This document shows positions 23,238 through 30,664 of a DNA stretch of 33,391 nucleotides, piece after piece (the stretch's first letter is position 1; every line of letters begins with the position of its first letter). The notes beneath the pieces were generated by a model. That model did not search any database and was not told where the DNA came from. It worked only from the letters and a program-made list of their open reading frames with translations. Location: contig DVGB01000098.1 of assembly GCA_018712955.1 (NCBI GenBank), positions 1-33,391 on the forward strand, given 5' to 3'. The stretch comes from Candidatus Aveggerthella stercoripullorum (GTDB taxonomy: Bacteria > Actinomycetota > Coriobacteriia > Coriobacteriales > Eggerthellaceae). The position numbers were made by a program, and so were the translations under genes.

Positions 23238-23703
23238 GCGAACCTCCCTCGCTTTCCACATAGACGAGCGCACGGTTCGGGCAGACTGCCACGCAATGCG
23301 GTTCCCCTGCCTCTCCCAGGCGCTCTCCGCACAAATCGCACTTGATGGCGATTTCGCGCCCTGTCACCTCCTCGATGCGCACGGCACCGAACGGGCACAG
23401 GCTCGCGCAGGTTCGGCAGCCCACGCATCTCTGCGGGTCAACCGTGACAACGCCCGTCGCCTGACTCTTCTGCATCGCACCCGAGATGCACCCCTGCACG
23501 CAGGCAGGATCGGCACAGTGGCGGCAGTTCAGCGCGAGCGACACCGTGCGCGCACCTTCCACCCAGATGCGGTTTTTCGGATCATCTCCCTCAACACGGT
23601 ACGCCCGCACCGCATCGCAGCTCTTCGAATGGAAAGCGCGGCAGGCAACTTCGCAGCGCCTACAGTCGATACACCACCGTTCGAGCGCATAAATCCTCTT
23701 CAC
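23230..23703 (-). CDS. Four-cluster ferredoxin subunit (DmsB/HycB-like)
   Basis: A 157-residue electron-transfer protein with sixteen cysteines placed for four [4Fe-4S] clusters: C11/14/17/21, C60/63/68/72, C93/96/99/103 and C122/125/137/141. This layout is that of DmsB/HycB-type ferredoxin subunits. It should carry electrons between the FAD subunit and the FMN/Fe-S glutamate synthase subunit. A GTG start at 23701-23703 has GGGGAG about 9 bases upstream. It lies 6 bases after the FMN subunit gene and overlaps the FAD gene by 8. Confidence 0.85.
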   Translation of the reverse strand: MKRIYALERWCIDCRRCEVACRAFHSKSCDAVRAYRVEGDDPKNRIWVEGARTVSLALNCRHCADPACVQGCISGAMQKSQATGVVTVDPQRCVGCRTCASLCPFGAVRIEEVTGREIAIKCDLCGERLGEAGEPHCVAVCPNRALVYVESEGGSHE

Positions 23704-23709
23704 CGCACA

Positions 23710-25215
23710 TCACTCCCCTGCATACTTCACACCGAGGATGGACAGTTCTTTTTCGTTGAGCCCCACGCCGCGCAGCATCGCGCGGTTACCGCGCAGGCTG
23801 TCGATGGCGTTCAGCCCCATGCCGCCGAGCATCTCCTTGATCTCATGGTTCCATGCGCGCACAAGGTTCACCACGCGCTCAGCGCCGATCTCCGGGTTGA
23901 GGCGCCTAACCAGATCGTCACGCTGTGTGGCGATACCCCAGTTGCACTTTCCTGACGAGCAGTCCTGGCACTGATGGCACCCGAGCGCAATGAGCGGCGC
24001 GCTCGCGCAGTACACCGCGTCGGCACCGAGCGCGATGGCACGCACGACGTCGGCGGAGCTGCGGATGGAGCCCGCTGCGACAATGCTCACGCTCGAGCGG
24101 ATCGACTCTTCGCGAAGGCGCTGATCGATGGCGGCAAGGGCGAGCTCGACGGGGATGCCCACGTTGTCGCGGATGCATGCAGGAGCGGCACCCGTGCCGC
24201 CGCGGAAGCCGTCCACCACGATGACGTCCGCACCCGCCCGCGCGACGCCGCTCGCGATGGCGGCGACGTTGTGCACCGCGGCGATCTTGACGGCAACAGG
24301 CTTCTCGTAGCGCGTCGCCTCCTTGAGCGAGTAGACGAGCTGGCGCAGGTCTTCGATGGAATAGATGTCGTGATGCGGCGCTGGCGAGATCGCATCGGCG
24401 CCTTCCGGAATCATTCGAGTGCGCGACACCTCGGCGCTGATCTTCTCGCCCGGCAGATGCCCGCCAATGCCAGGTTTGGCGCCCTGGCCTATTTTGATCT
24501 CGACCATGGCGCCGGCATTGAGGTAGTCCACGTCCACGCCGAAACGTCCCGACGCGACCTGCACGATGGCATGCGAGCCGTACTTCCGGAGGTCCTGGTG
24601 GAATCCGCCTTCCCCCGTGTTGAAGTAGGTGCCGAGCTCCTCCGCCGCCATCGCAAGCGCCATCTGCGCGTTGAGCGAGATGGAGCCGAAGCTCATCGCG
24701 GAGAACATGACCGGCACGTCGAGACGCAACTGCGGGGGCATCTTCGATATAACCGTGCGCTCGCGCTCGTTCACGCGCAGCACATCGGGACGACGCCCAA
24801 GGAACACGCGCGTCTCCATCGGCTCGCGAAGAGGGTCGATAGACGGGTTGGTCACCTGGCTCGCATTGAGCAGCAGTCGATCCCAGTAGATGGGATACGG
24901 CTTCGGGTTGCCCATCGACGACAGGAGCACAGCGCCCGTCTGTGCCTGTTTGGCGAGGTCCTGCATAGTCTCGAGCGTCCAGTTGTTCGAGCCGTTGCTC
25001 ACCTGAGGCCACTTCGCAATGGTGAGCGCATGCGTCGGGCACATGACAACGCAACGCTGGCAGTTCACGCACTTCGCATGGTTGGCCGTTACGCGATCAA
25101 GCTCGCCGTCAACGCGGTGGACCTCGTTCGAGCACGAGCGCTCGCACACGCCGCAGCGGATGCACAGATCGTCGTCGCGCAGCACCTTGTAGCGCGGAAG
25201 CAAGTAGTCGAGCAT
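23710..25215 (-). CDS. gltB: Glutamate synthase central (FMN, Fe-S) subunit, archaeal/ferredoxin type
   Basis: A 501-residue enzyme that turns 2-oxoglutarate and ammonia into glutamate. The N-terminus has two [4Fe-4S] sites (C18/21/24/28 and C49/52/55/59). The rest is the FMN barrel: PVMFSAMSFGSISLNAQMA, GEGGFH, KIGQGAKPGIGGHLPGEKI, SPAPHHDIYSIEDL, DGFRGGTGAAP and the 3Fe-4S-type cysteine region CHQCQDCSSGKCNWGIATQ. In large bacterial GltB this part is fused to the GATase and GXGXG domains; here they are separate genes, as in archaeal-type GOGAT. The ATG at 25213-25215 follows GGAGG. It lies 4 bases after the GATase gene. Confidence 0.92.
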   Translation of the reverse strand: MLDYLLPRYKVLRDDDLCIRCGVCERSCSNEVHRVDGELDRVTANHAKCVNCQRCVVMCPTHALTIAKWPQVSNGSNNWTLETMQDLAKQAQTGAVLLSSMGNPKPYPIYWDRLLLNASQVTNPSIDPLREPMETRVFLGRRPDVLRVNERERTVISKMPPQLRLDVPVMFSAMSFGSISLNAQMALAMAAEELGTYFNTGEGGFHQDLRKYGSHAIVQVASGRFGVDVDYLNAGAMVEIKIGQGAKPGIGGHLPGEKISAEVSRTRMIPEGADAISPAPHHDIYSIEDLRQLVYSLKEATRYEKPVAVKIAAVHNVAAIASGVARAGADVIVVDGFRGGTGAAPACIRDNVGIPVELALAAIDQRLREESIRSSVSIVAAGSIRSSADVVRAIALGADAVYCASAPLIALGCHQCQDCSSGKCNWGIATQRDDLVRRLNPEIGAERVVNLVRAWNHEIKEMLGGMGLNAIDSLRGNRAMLRGVGLNEKELSILGVKYAGE

Positions 25216-25219
25216 GGCT

Positions 25220-26425
25220 TTACGCCTCCTTCCGCTTCGCCTGTGCAGGGGCGACGCCGGTGAACAACGATGCCGGACTCTGCACGCCGGGTTCGTTTTC
25301 AGGGGATTCCGCTGCCTTGCGACGCGCCACTTCGTCAAGCTGCACGACGAACGGCACGCCGCCGTCAATAGCGCGGATGTTTTCCACTTCGGGGCACACG
25401 AGCTCGATGGCCGCCTGCTCAGAAGCGAGGTAGACCATGCTGCCTCTCTCCCCCGCCATGAGAGCACGCAGCTTCAGACGGTCGTTGAGGGCGAGCAATC
25501 CTTCGTCGGAGCCGAGGATGACCGACATCGGCCCATTGATGAGCGCGCTGCCGTACACGCAGCGCAGTGCCGTCTCGAACGCCGCCTGGTCCGGTTCCAT
25601 GCGGTCTATGTCGTCCCACGACGGCGCGCACATGATATGCGCCGCCATCTCCTGGGAAAACCCGTGACGCCGGACGAGCAAGTCGAAGAGGTACGTGATG
25701 ACCTCAGTGTCTGTCTGCAGCGTACATTCGTAGCCGAACTGCTCGACGTAGCGACGGTTCGCGTCGTAGCTCGATATCTCGCCGTTGTGCACGATCGACC
25801 AATTAAGCAGCGTGAACGGATGCGCACCGCCCCACCAGCCAGGCGTGTTCGTGGGAAACCGGCCATGCGCCGTCCACAGCCATGCTTTGTAGTCGCCGAT
25901 CCGGTAGAACGCGCCGATGTCCTCGGGATAGCCAACCCCCTTGAACGCGCCCATGTTTTTGCCCGATGACGCGACGAACGCGCCCGGAATCGAGGAATTG
26001 ATGCGGAACACATGACGCATCGTGTACTCGGCCTCGTCCAACCCGCTCATGTTGAGCCGCATCGGGTGTGGCAACACGAAGTAGCGCCAGATATCGGGCG
26101 GGTTCACGATGGATTGCACTGGCTCGGTTGGAATGCGCTCCTGCTTCTCCGCCATAAAGTACTGTCCGAGGTATGCCTCGGTTTCAGCACGCGCCTCAGC
26201 GGATTCGTACATGACGTGGAACGCGTAGAGGTCCGCGTACTCAGGGTAGATGCCGTAGGCAGCAAATCCGCCGCCAAGGCCGTTGCATCGATCGTGCATG
26301 AGAGCTATCGCCGCCATGATGTCGGTGCCGTCGTGGCGCTCGCCGCTTCTGTCCATGATGCCGGCGATCGCACAGCCTGACGGGATGCGAACGGCACCTT
26401 CCCGAAGCGATGGTTTCGTTGACAT
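25220..26425 (-). CDS. Glutamate synthase glutaminase subunit (class II GATase)
   Basis: A 401-residue Ntn-type amidotransferase that releases ammonia from glutamine for the FMN subunit. GCAIAGIMDRSG places the nucleophile at Cys18, so a 17-residue propeptide must be cut off. Other family marks: WLWTAHGRFPTNTPGWWGGA, FTLLNWSIVHNGEISSYDAN and TDTEVITYLFD. It corresponds to the N-terminal domain of large GltB. The ATG at 26423-26425 has GAGGAGG 7 bases before it; a longer frame reading to 26548 lies in the repeat array and was rejected. First gene of the long minus-strand operon, so its promoter controls the pathway. Confidence 0.9.
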   Translation of the reverse strand: MSTKPSLREGAVRIPSGCAIAGIMDRSGERHDGTDIMAAIALMHDRCNGLGGGFAAYGIYPEYADLYAFHVMYESAEARAETEAYLGQYFMAEKQERIPTEPVQSIVNPPDIWRYFVLPHPMRLNMSGLDEAEYTMRHVFRINSSIPGAFVASSGKNMGAFKGVGYPEDIGAFYRIGDYKAWLWTAHGRFPTNTPGWWGGAHPFTLLNWSIVHNGEISSYDANRRYVEQFGYECTLQTDTEVITYLFDLLVRRHGFSQEMAAHIMCAPSWDDIDRMEPDQAAFETALRCVYGSALINGPMSVILGSDEGLLALNDRLKLRALMAGERGSMVYLASEQAAIELVCPEVENIRAIDGGVPFVVQLDEVARRKAAESPENEPGVQSPASLFTGVAPAQAKRKEA

Positions 26426-26462
26426 GTATCGGCCTCCTCGTCCTTTGGCCTGAGAAACCTGA

Positions 26463-26493
26463 TACATACGAGCATAGGATGCCGATGATTCAA
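26463..26493 (-). promoter_or_regulatory. Candidate promoter of the glutamate synthase operon
   Basis: On the minus strand TTGAAT (26488-26493) and TATGTA (26463-26468) are 19 bases apart, a little long. The 22-bp repeat array begins 9 bases further upstream, an expected site for an activator. Call is tentative. Confidence 0.35.
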
Positions 26494-26502
26494 CTTGGCA
26501 AC

Positions 26503-26590
26503 TATCGCGTTTCCAAGCAGCTTCAATTGCGTTTCCGGTCAGCGTCAATCGTGTTTCTGAGCAGCGTCGAACGTGTTATCAGCTTGTTGC
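26503..26590. repeat. Four tandem imperfect 22-bp repeats, likely regulator-binding array
   Basis: Units at 26503-26524, 26525-26546, 26547-26568 and 26569-26590 share the pattern (A/T)(A/T)NCG(C/T)GTTTCNNNNCAGC(G/T)TC; the third and second are closest, the fourth most diverged. The 22-base period places each unit on nearly the same helix face. The array sits in the 402-bp gap between the glutamate synthase operon and purF, just upstream of the former's candidate promoter. Spacers are absent, so it is not CRISPR. Confidence 0.75.
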
Positions 26591-26827
26591 AAGGGGACGA
26601 GCGGCCGTATGCTAGCGATCCGTTCAGGCGTATTAACGCTCGTCCTAACGTGTGACCTGTTCGCAACATTCGAACGCTTTATTGATGTGGTGCGAAATGC
26701 GCCGCAACGGCTTGGCGCTGTCGCTGGCCGTCGAGCTTCCGATTGCACGAGCGCGAACCGTCGGCCAATCGCGAGGCAATCGGCGCAGCTCGCAGCGCGA
26801 AGCGACTACCCAGCGAAGGAGAATGCA
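26591..26827. other. Leader region of purF
   Basis: A 237-base non-coding stretch before purF. TTCGCAACATTCGAA near 26659-26673 is a small symmetric element of unknown meaning. No riboswitch fold was recognised by eye, and no clear -10/-35 pair stands out. Confidence 0.3.
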
Positions 26828-28240
26828 ATGGCAACTTCCACCGCATCCGGCGAACGTCCCGATCGCCTTGAGGAGGCATGCGGCGTTTTCGGGGTGTTCG
26901 CGCCGGGCGAGGATGTGGCGCGCATGACGTGCTTCGGCCTGCAGGCGCTCCAGCACCGCGGCCAGGAGAGCGCTGGCATCGCAGTGGGCAATGGGAAAAC
27001 GGTGGCCGTCTCAAAGGGCCTCGGCCTGGTAACGCAGGCATTCGACGAGGCGACGCTCGCCGCGATGCGAGGATTCGTCGCGGTGGGTCACGTGCGCTAC
27101 GCCACAAGCGGCAGCACGGCATCGCTGGATGCAGCGCAACCGCACGTACCCGCGCACGAGCGCTTCGCGCTCGCCCACAACGGCACGCTGGTGAACACCG
27201 ACCCTCTGCGCGCCCGCCTTGCCAAGGAGGGCATCGAGCTGCGCGGAGATACCGATTCCGAGATTGCCGCAAAGGCGATCGGCCTCTTCACCAGGCCTAC
27301 GCACCATCTGCGCGACGGTATCAGACGCGCGATGGAACTTCTCGAGGGCGCCTACGCCATGGTGCTCGCAAGCTCCGAGTCCCTCTATGTGTTTCGCGAT
27401 TCGAACGGGATACGGCCGCTGTGCATCGGAAAGCTCCCCGATGACCGCGGCTGGGTCGTGTCGAGCGAAACGTGCGGGCTCGACATCGTTGGTGCCGAAT
27501 ACGTGCGCGATGTCAAGCCGGGAGAAATCGTGCGCTTCAACCGGGACGGCGTGATAAGCGAGCAGGGAGTGCCAGCCGGCCGCCGCACATCGTGCATCTT
27601 CGAGTACGTGTACTTTGCGCGGCCTGATAGCGTGATCGACGGGCAAAGCGTGTACCAAGCCCGCCGCGCGATGGGCCGCATTCTTGCCGAAGAGGCGCCG
27701 ACGGACGCAGACCTCGTGCTCGGCGTGCCCGACTCGGGCGTGCCGCCCGCGCTCGGATACTCCTCCGCAAGCGGAATTCCGTACGCAGACGGCATCGTGA
27801 AGAACCGCTATGTGGGACGCACGTTCATCGCACCCACGCAGGCCATGCGCCAGCTCGGCATCCGCCTGAAGCTCAATCCGCTGCCTTCGGTCATCGCGGG
27901 CAAGCGCCTTGTCGTCATCGACGACAGCGTCGTGCGCGGCAACACCTCCAAGCAGCTCGTGAAGATGCTGCGCGACGCAGGCGCGGCAGAAGTGCACCTG
28001 CGCATCGTAAGCCCCGAGGTGAAATGGCCGTGCTTCTACGGCATCGACACCGACACGCGCGACCAGCTCATTGCCGCGAACATGACGCTTGAGCAGATGA
28101 ACGAGTGGATCGGCTCTGACTCGCTTGCCTTCATCTCGGTCGAGGGGCTCCACCGTGCCGTATCGAGCGCCTGCCATGACGGCTTCTGCGACGCGTGCTT
28201 CACGGGAGACTACCCCACGAGAATCCCTCTCATGCAGTAG
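26828..28240 (+). CDS. purF: Amidophosphoribosyltransferase
   Basis: First committed step of purine synthesis: PRPP and glutamine give phosphoribosylamine. 470 residues. EEACGVFGVF places the glutaminase nucleophile at Cys18 after a 17-residue propeptide, as in the Bacillus-type enzyme. ALQHRGQESAGIA, LAHNGTLVN and RGDTDSEI complete the glutaminase half. The PRPP loop is VVIDDSVVRGNT. Four cysteines match the Bacillus-type [4Fe-4S] ligands: SCIFEYVYFARPDS, KWPCFYGID and the pair in FCDACFTGDYP. The ATG at 26828 has AAGGAG upstream. Plus strand, divergent from the glutamate synthase operon. Confidence 0.95.
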   Translation: MATSTASGERPDRLEEACGVFGVFAPGEDVARMTCFGLQALQHRGQESAGIAVGNGKTVAVSKGLGLVTQAFDEATLAAMRGFVAVGHVRYATSGSTASLDAAQPHVPAHERFALAHNGTLVNTDPLRARLAKEGIELRGDTDSEIAAKAIGLFTRPTHHLRDGIRRAMELLEGAYAMVLASSESLYVFRDSNGIRPLCIGKLPDDRGWVVSSETCGLDIVGAEYVRDVKPGEIVRFNRDGVISEQGVPAGRRTSCIFEYVYFARPDSVIDGQSVYQARRAMGRILAEEAPTDADLVLGVPDSGVPPALGYSSASGIPYADGIVKNRYVGRTFIAPTQAMRQLGIRLKLNPLPSVIAGKRLVVIDDSVVRGNTSKQLVKMLRDAGAAEVHLRIVSPEVKWPCFYGIDTDTRDQLIAANMTLEQMNEWIGSDSLAFISVEGLHRAVSSACHDGFCDACFTGDYPTRIPLMQ

Positions 28241-28411
28241 CCTGCGTTGCGCTCGTCCGTGCAGAGCACACAGCAGCGCGCAAAGGCGCGCCTTGTTAAC
28301 GGCAACCGAACGGATAGCGCCTCACGAGAGAAAAGCCGGGCAGGACGCCAGCGACGTCAAGGAGTACAAAGGCTTCGAAGCGACCACCTACGAGGGCTCG
28401 CGGAGTAAGGC
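28241..28411. other. Intergenic after purF, weak hairpin
   Basis: GCGCGC-AAAG-GCGCGC near 28279-28294 followed by CTTGTT could be a weak purF terminator. No gene is seen in this stretch. Confidence 0.35.
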
Positions 28412-28600
28412 CTACTCTTCCGAAAGCCTACGCGATGCCCGCTGCATCTCCTCGCCAAACTTAAGCTGCTTGCCGACAACAACTTCGCCGCAAGGCTCGC
28501 CATGAAGAATGCCTTCCGACGCATCTTTCTCCCATGCGTCGAGTTGTTCATCCGTGATGCCGAAGCGCTTTTCTATCTCGCGGGCATCCATGACCTTCAT
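28412..28600 (-). CDS. Short antitoxin-like protein, apparently C-terminally truncated
   Basis: A 62-residue protein starting MKVMDAREIEKRFGITDEQL and containing EGILHGEPCGEVVVGKQLKFGEEM. I recall this N-terminal pattern (R-[YF]-G-[IL]-T, then H/G-x-P-x-G-E-x-V-x-G-[RK]-x-L-x-F-G-E-E-M) from small antitoxin-like proteins whose C-terminal half is a ribbon-helix-helix DNA-binding segment. Here the frame ends 14 residues after GEEM (QRASRRLSEE, stop), so that segment is missing. No toxin gene lies beside it. The ATG at 28598-28600 has AAGGAGG 5 bases before it, so it may still be translated. It follows the esterase gene with a palindrome between. Confidence 0.5.
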   Translation of the reverse strand: MKVMDAREIEKRFGITDEQLDAWEKDASEGILHGEPCGEVVVGKQLKFGEEMQRASRRLSEE

Positions 28601-28621
28601 TTCCGCCTCCTTGCCAACCCG

Positions 28622-28644
28622 ATGAGAAAAGTCCTCTTTCTCAT
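28622..28644. repeat. Small palindrome, ATGAGAAA/TTTCTCAT
   Basis: ATGAGAAA at 28622-28629 and TTTCTCAT at 28637-28644 are perfect complements with a 7-base loop, right after the stop of the esterase gene. The stem is the same as in the element at 4400-4431, but the CTGTCCC core is reduced to GTCCTC. It may act as a processing hairpin between the two genes. Confidence 0.6.
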
Positions 28645-28647
28645 ATC

Positions 28648-29490
28648 CTATCTCGACATCCCCAAACTCGCTGCAAGCTCCTCGTACGACATGTGCCCCT
28701 GCGCGAAAGCGGTCATGTCGAGGTGCAGCTGCTCCGTCCGCGTAAGAGCATGCTGGTTGATGCAAGCCTCGAGCAGCTCGTCCTCGTCCGGGAGGGCGGC
28801 AGTCACGTTGCGACGCCCCTCGAACGCTCGATAGTAGCGAACCCCGAAGCGGCGCTGCGACACGGCATCGATGTGAATGCCGTCAGGGTTGCACGAAAGC
28901 CCCTCGGCGGACACGAGGTAGCACCCCGACTCATCCTCGACGAACCGATGTATCTCGTCGTTGATGCGCTCGTACTCCGTCGCGCTGAGCCCGAATCCGC
29001 TTTTGCCCAGAAAATCTGCCAGCTCGCCCACCACGAACGGCAGGCCTTCCGCACCAAGCTCCGAACGCAGCGCGCGAACCACGGCCGCCAGTCGCTCGCG
29101 ATACGTACGATATCCGCCCTCATGCGCGTCGCTCTCGCCCTGATGCCAGAGGATGCCGATAAGCTCCGAGCTCTCGAGCGCGAAGCGGACCTCGCTCACC
29201 GCGTGGCGGAAGAGCGTTCCCTCGGGCGCCCACTCGTCGATGGCGCTCCCTCCCTCGGCGCACGGAATGAGACCGATCTGCTCGCCCGGGTGATCGTGGC
29301 ACCACAGGGCGGCGAACGCGCCAGCCGGACCGATGCCCGCGACGGACCGATCGAAGTGAATAGGCTCGGTCATGAGCTGCCAGCGTCCGTTGCGAAGCAT
29401 GAACGCGTTCTCGTTGTAAACGGTGGGAACGGCGTCCAGGTAACCGCGACCGGCCATGTTGGACTGTCCGACAAGCAATATCGACTTCAT
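28648..29490 (-). CDS. SGNH / sialate O-acetylesterase-like carbohydrate esterase
   Basis: A 280-residue hydrolase of the SASA (PF03629-type) family. The nucleophile motif is GQSNMAGRG near residue 10, the second conserved block is GILWHQGESDA, and the Asp-His pair is in NPDGIHID. These match esterases that remove acetyl groups from sialic acid or other glycans. No signal peptide is visible, so it is probably cytoplasmic. The C-terminus (about 235-280) is a helical extension with acidic residues (LPDEDELLEAC, MSYEELAASLGM). The ATG at 29488-29490 follows GAGGAGA. Substrate not inferable from neighbours. Confidence 0.78.
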   Translation of the reverse strand: MKSILLVGQSNMAGRGYLDAVPTVYNENAFMLRNGRWQLMTEPIHFDRSVAGIGPAGAFAALWCHDHPGEQIGLIPCAEGGSAIDEWAPEGTLFRHAVSEVRFALESSELIGILWHQGESDAHEGGYRTYRERLAAVVRALRSELGAEGLPFVVGELADFLGKSGFGLSATEYERINDEIHRFVEDESGCYLVSAEGLSCNPDGIHIDAVSQRRFGVRYYRAFEGRRNVTAALPDEDELLEACINQHALTRTEQLHLDMTAFAQGHMSYEELAASLGMSR

Positions 29491-29692
29491 GGGATTCTCC
29501 TCAACGTTTTCGTGAACCGGCTGGATTCTACCGAAAGCCATTTTGCCCCACAAACGCACGAGGGCGCCATCGAGCAATGTGTGATGGATTGCGTGAACAA
29601 GGGCCCGCCCTGTTTCTCACCACATAGTCGCATTCCCTCTTGATGCGAGTGCGGTATCATGCGTCGACCGCATTCCATGGGGATGCGTTACA

Positions 29693-29920
29693 GTGACGGC
29701 ATTGCTGTGCGGAGCATGCCTCGCAGTCCTGACCTGCGGAATGCGCATCCTGGCGGAGATTCAAATCGTCGGCGTCGAAAACGTCTTATGGATCGCCGAC
29801 GTCGCCGTCGGCATGGCGTTCTTCGTCATCGGATTCGTCGCCTGCTTCGCCGTCACCGCACTCCTCATCCGCAACGCCATCAAGCGCCGCCTCGCGCTGG
29901 AGGCCGAATTACAGGATTAG
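29693..29920 (+). CDS. Small hypothetical membrane protein
   Basis: A 75-residue frame with two hydrophobic segments (about 2-18 and 34-60) and a positive tail (RNAIKRRLALEAELQD), so the C-terminus is predicted to be inside. The proposed GTG at 29693 has only a weak GGGG site; an internal ATG (MRILAEIQIV) is an alternative. I do not recognise the family. It lies 44 bases before the nucleotidyltransferase gene and may be co-transcribed with it. Confidence 0.5.
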   Translation: MTALLCGACLAVLTCGMRILAEIQIVGVENVLWIADVAVGMAFFVIGFVACFAVTALLIRNAIKRRLALEAELQD

Positions 29921-29964
29921 CGGCACAGAATTCTTTCTTCTAGCAATCGAGAAGGGAAAACAAC

Positions 29965-30630
29965 ATGGACGCATTTGCATGGGCGGAAGAGGCAAAAGAG
30001 AAGCTGCAGGCGGAGTTTGGAAGTCGACTGCGCTTCGTCGGGCTCCAGGGAAGCCGCGCGCGGGACGAGGCACGCGAAGGCAGCGATATCGACCTTGTGG
30101 TGCTGTTGGATCGCATAGGAGCTGACGACCTTGCACGCTACCGCGCCGTCGTGGAGTCGATGCCGCACAGCGAACTCGCCTGCGGGTTCGTCGGCTCCGA
30201 ACGGGCGCTCGCCGCATGGCCGCGCCACGAGCTCTTCCAGTTCTACCACGACACGCACGCCCTCTTCGGCGAGCTTCCCGATGCTGGAACGTTCACGAAA
30301 GCCGATGCCCGGCAGGCAGCGCGCATGGGCGCTTCGGGAATCTACCATGCCGCCTGTCACGCCTACGTCTTCGACGGCGATGCTGCCGACGGCATCTTGG
30401 AATCGCTCTTCAAGGGAGCGTTCTTCACCTTGCAGGCGCTGCAGTTCTCCCGCACGGGCGTCTACCCGCGTACGAAAGCCGAAATCGCCGCTCAGCTCGC
30501 GGGCGAAGAAGCGCGCATCCTCGAAATTGGCCGCGATTGGGAAACCCATCGCCCGAAAGACGACACCGAGTGCCGAGAGCTCGTCGACCTGCTCCTACGC
30601 TGGTCGGAAAGCATTGTCACCGGGGAATAA
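29965..30630 (+). CDS. Nucleotidyltransferase-domain protein (MNT plus helical C-terminus)
   Basis: A 221-residue protein. The N-terminal domain has the pol-beta-type signature LQGSRARDEAREGSDIDLVV: G29-S30 and the metal-binding pair D41/D43. The C-terminal 120 residues are helical and aromatic-rich (FQFYHDTHALFG, IYHAACHAYVF, FFTLQALQFSRTGVYP), resembling the HEPN-like half of two-domain proteins in this superfamily. It could be an aminoglycoside-type adenylyltransferase, or an AMP-transferring regulator; the sequence does not decide. GAGAAGGGA lies before the ATG. A relic copying its first 24 bases is at 5400. Confidence 0.75.
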   Translation: MDAFAWAEEAKEKLQAEFGSRLRFVGLQGSRARDEAREGSDIDLVVLLDRIGADDLARYRAVVESMPHSELACGFVGSERALAAWPRHELFQFYHDTHALFGELPDAGTFTKADARQAARMGASGIYHAACHAYVFDGDAADGILESLFKGAFFTLQALQFSRTGVYPRTKAEIAAQLAGEEARILEIGRDWETHRPKDDTECRELVDLLLRWSESIVTGE

Positions 30631-30647
30631 GCCCAATGAAAGAAGGA

Positions 30648-30664
30648 GGCTGTCCCTTTTCTCA
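30648..30664. repeat. Partial REP-like element, overlapping the histidine kinase stop
   Basis: GGCTGTCCCTTTTCTCA carries the same core as the palindromes at 4400-4431 and 5446-5486. The matching left arm is decayed (ATGAAAGAAGGA at about 30636-30647). Its final TCA is the TGA stop of the kinase gene on the minus strand. Confidence 0.6.

Noticed and set aside
21927-25263. Long plus-strand frames across the glutamate synthase genes
   Set aside because: Antisense shadows of genes with clear Fe-S, FAD and FMN motifs.
26503-26590. CRISPR array
   Set aside because: Units are adjacent without spacers and imperfect; no cas genes are present.
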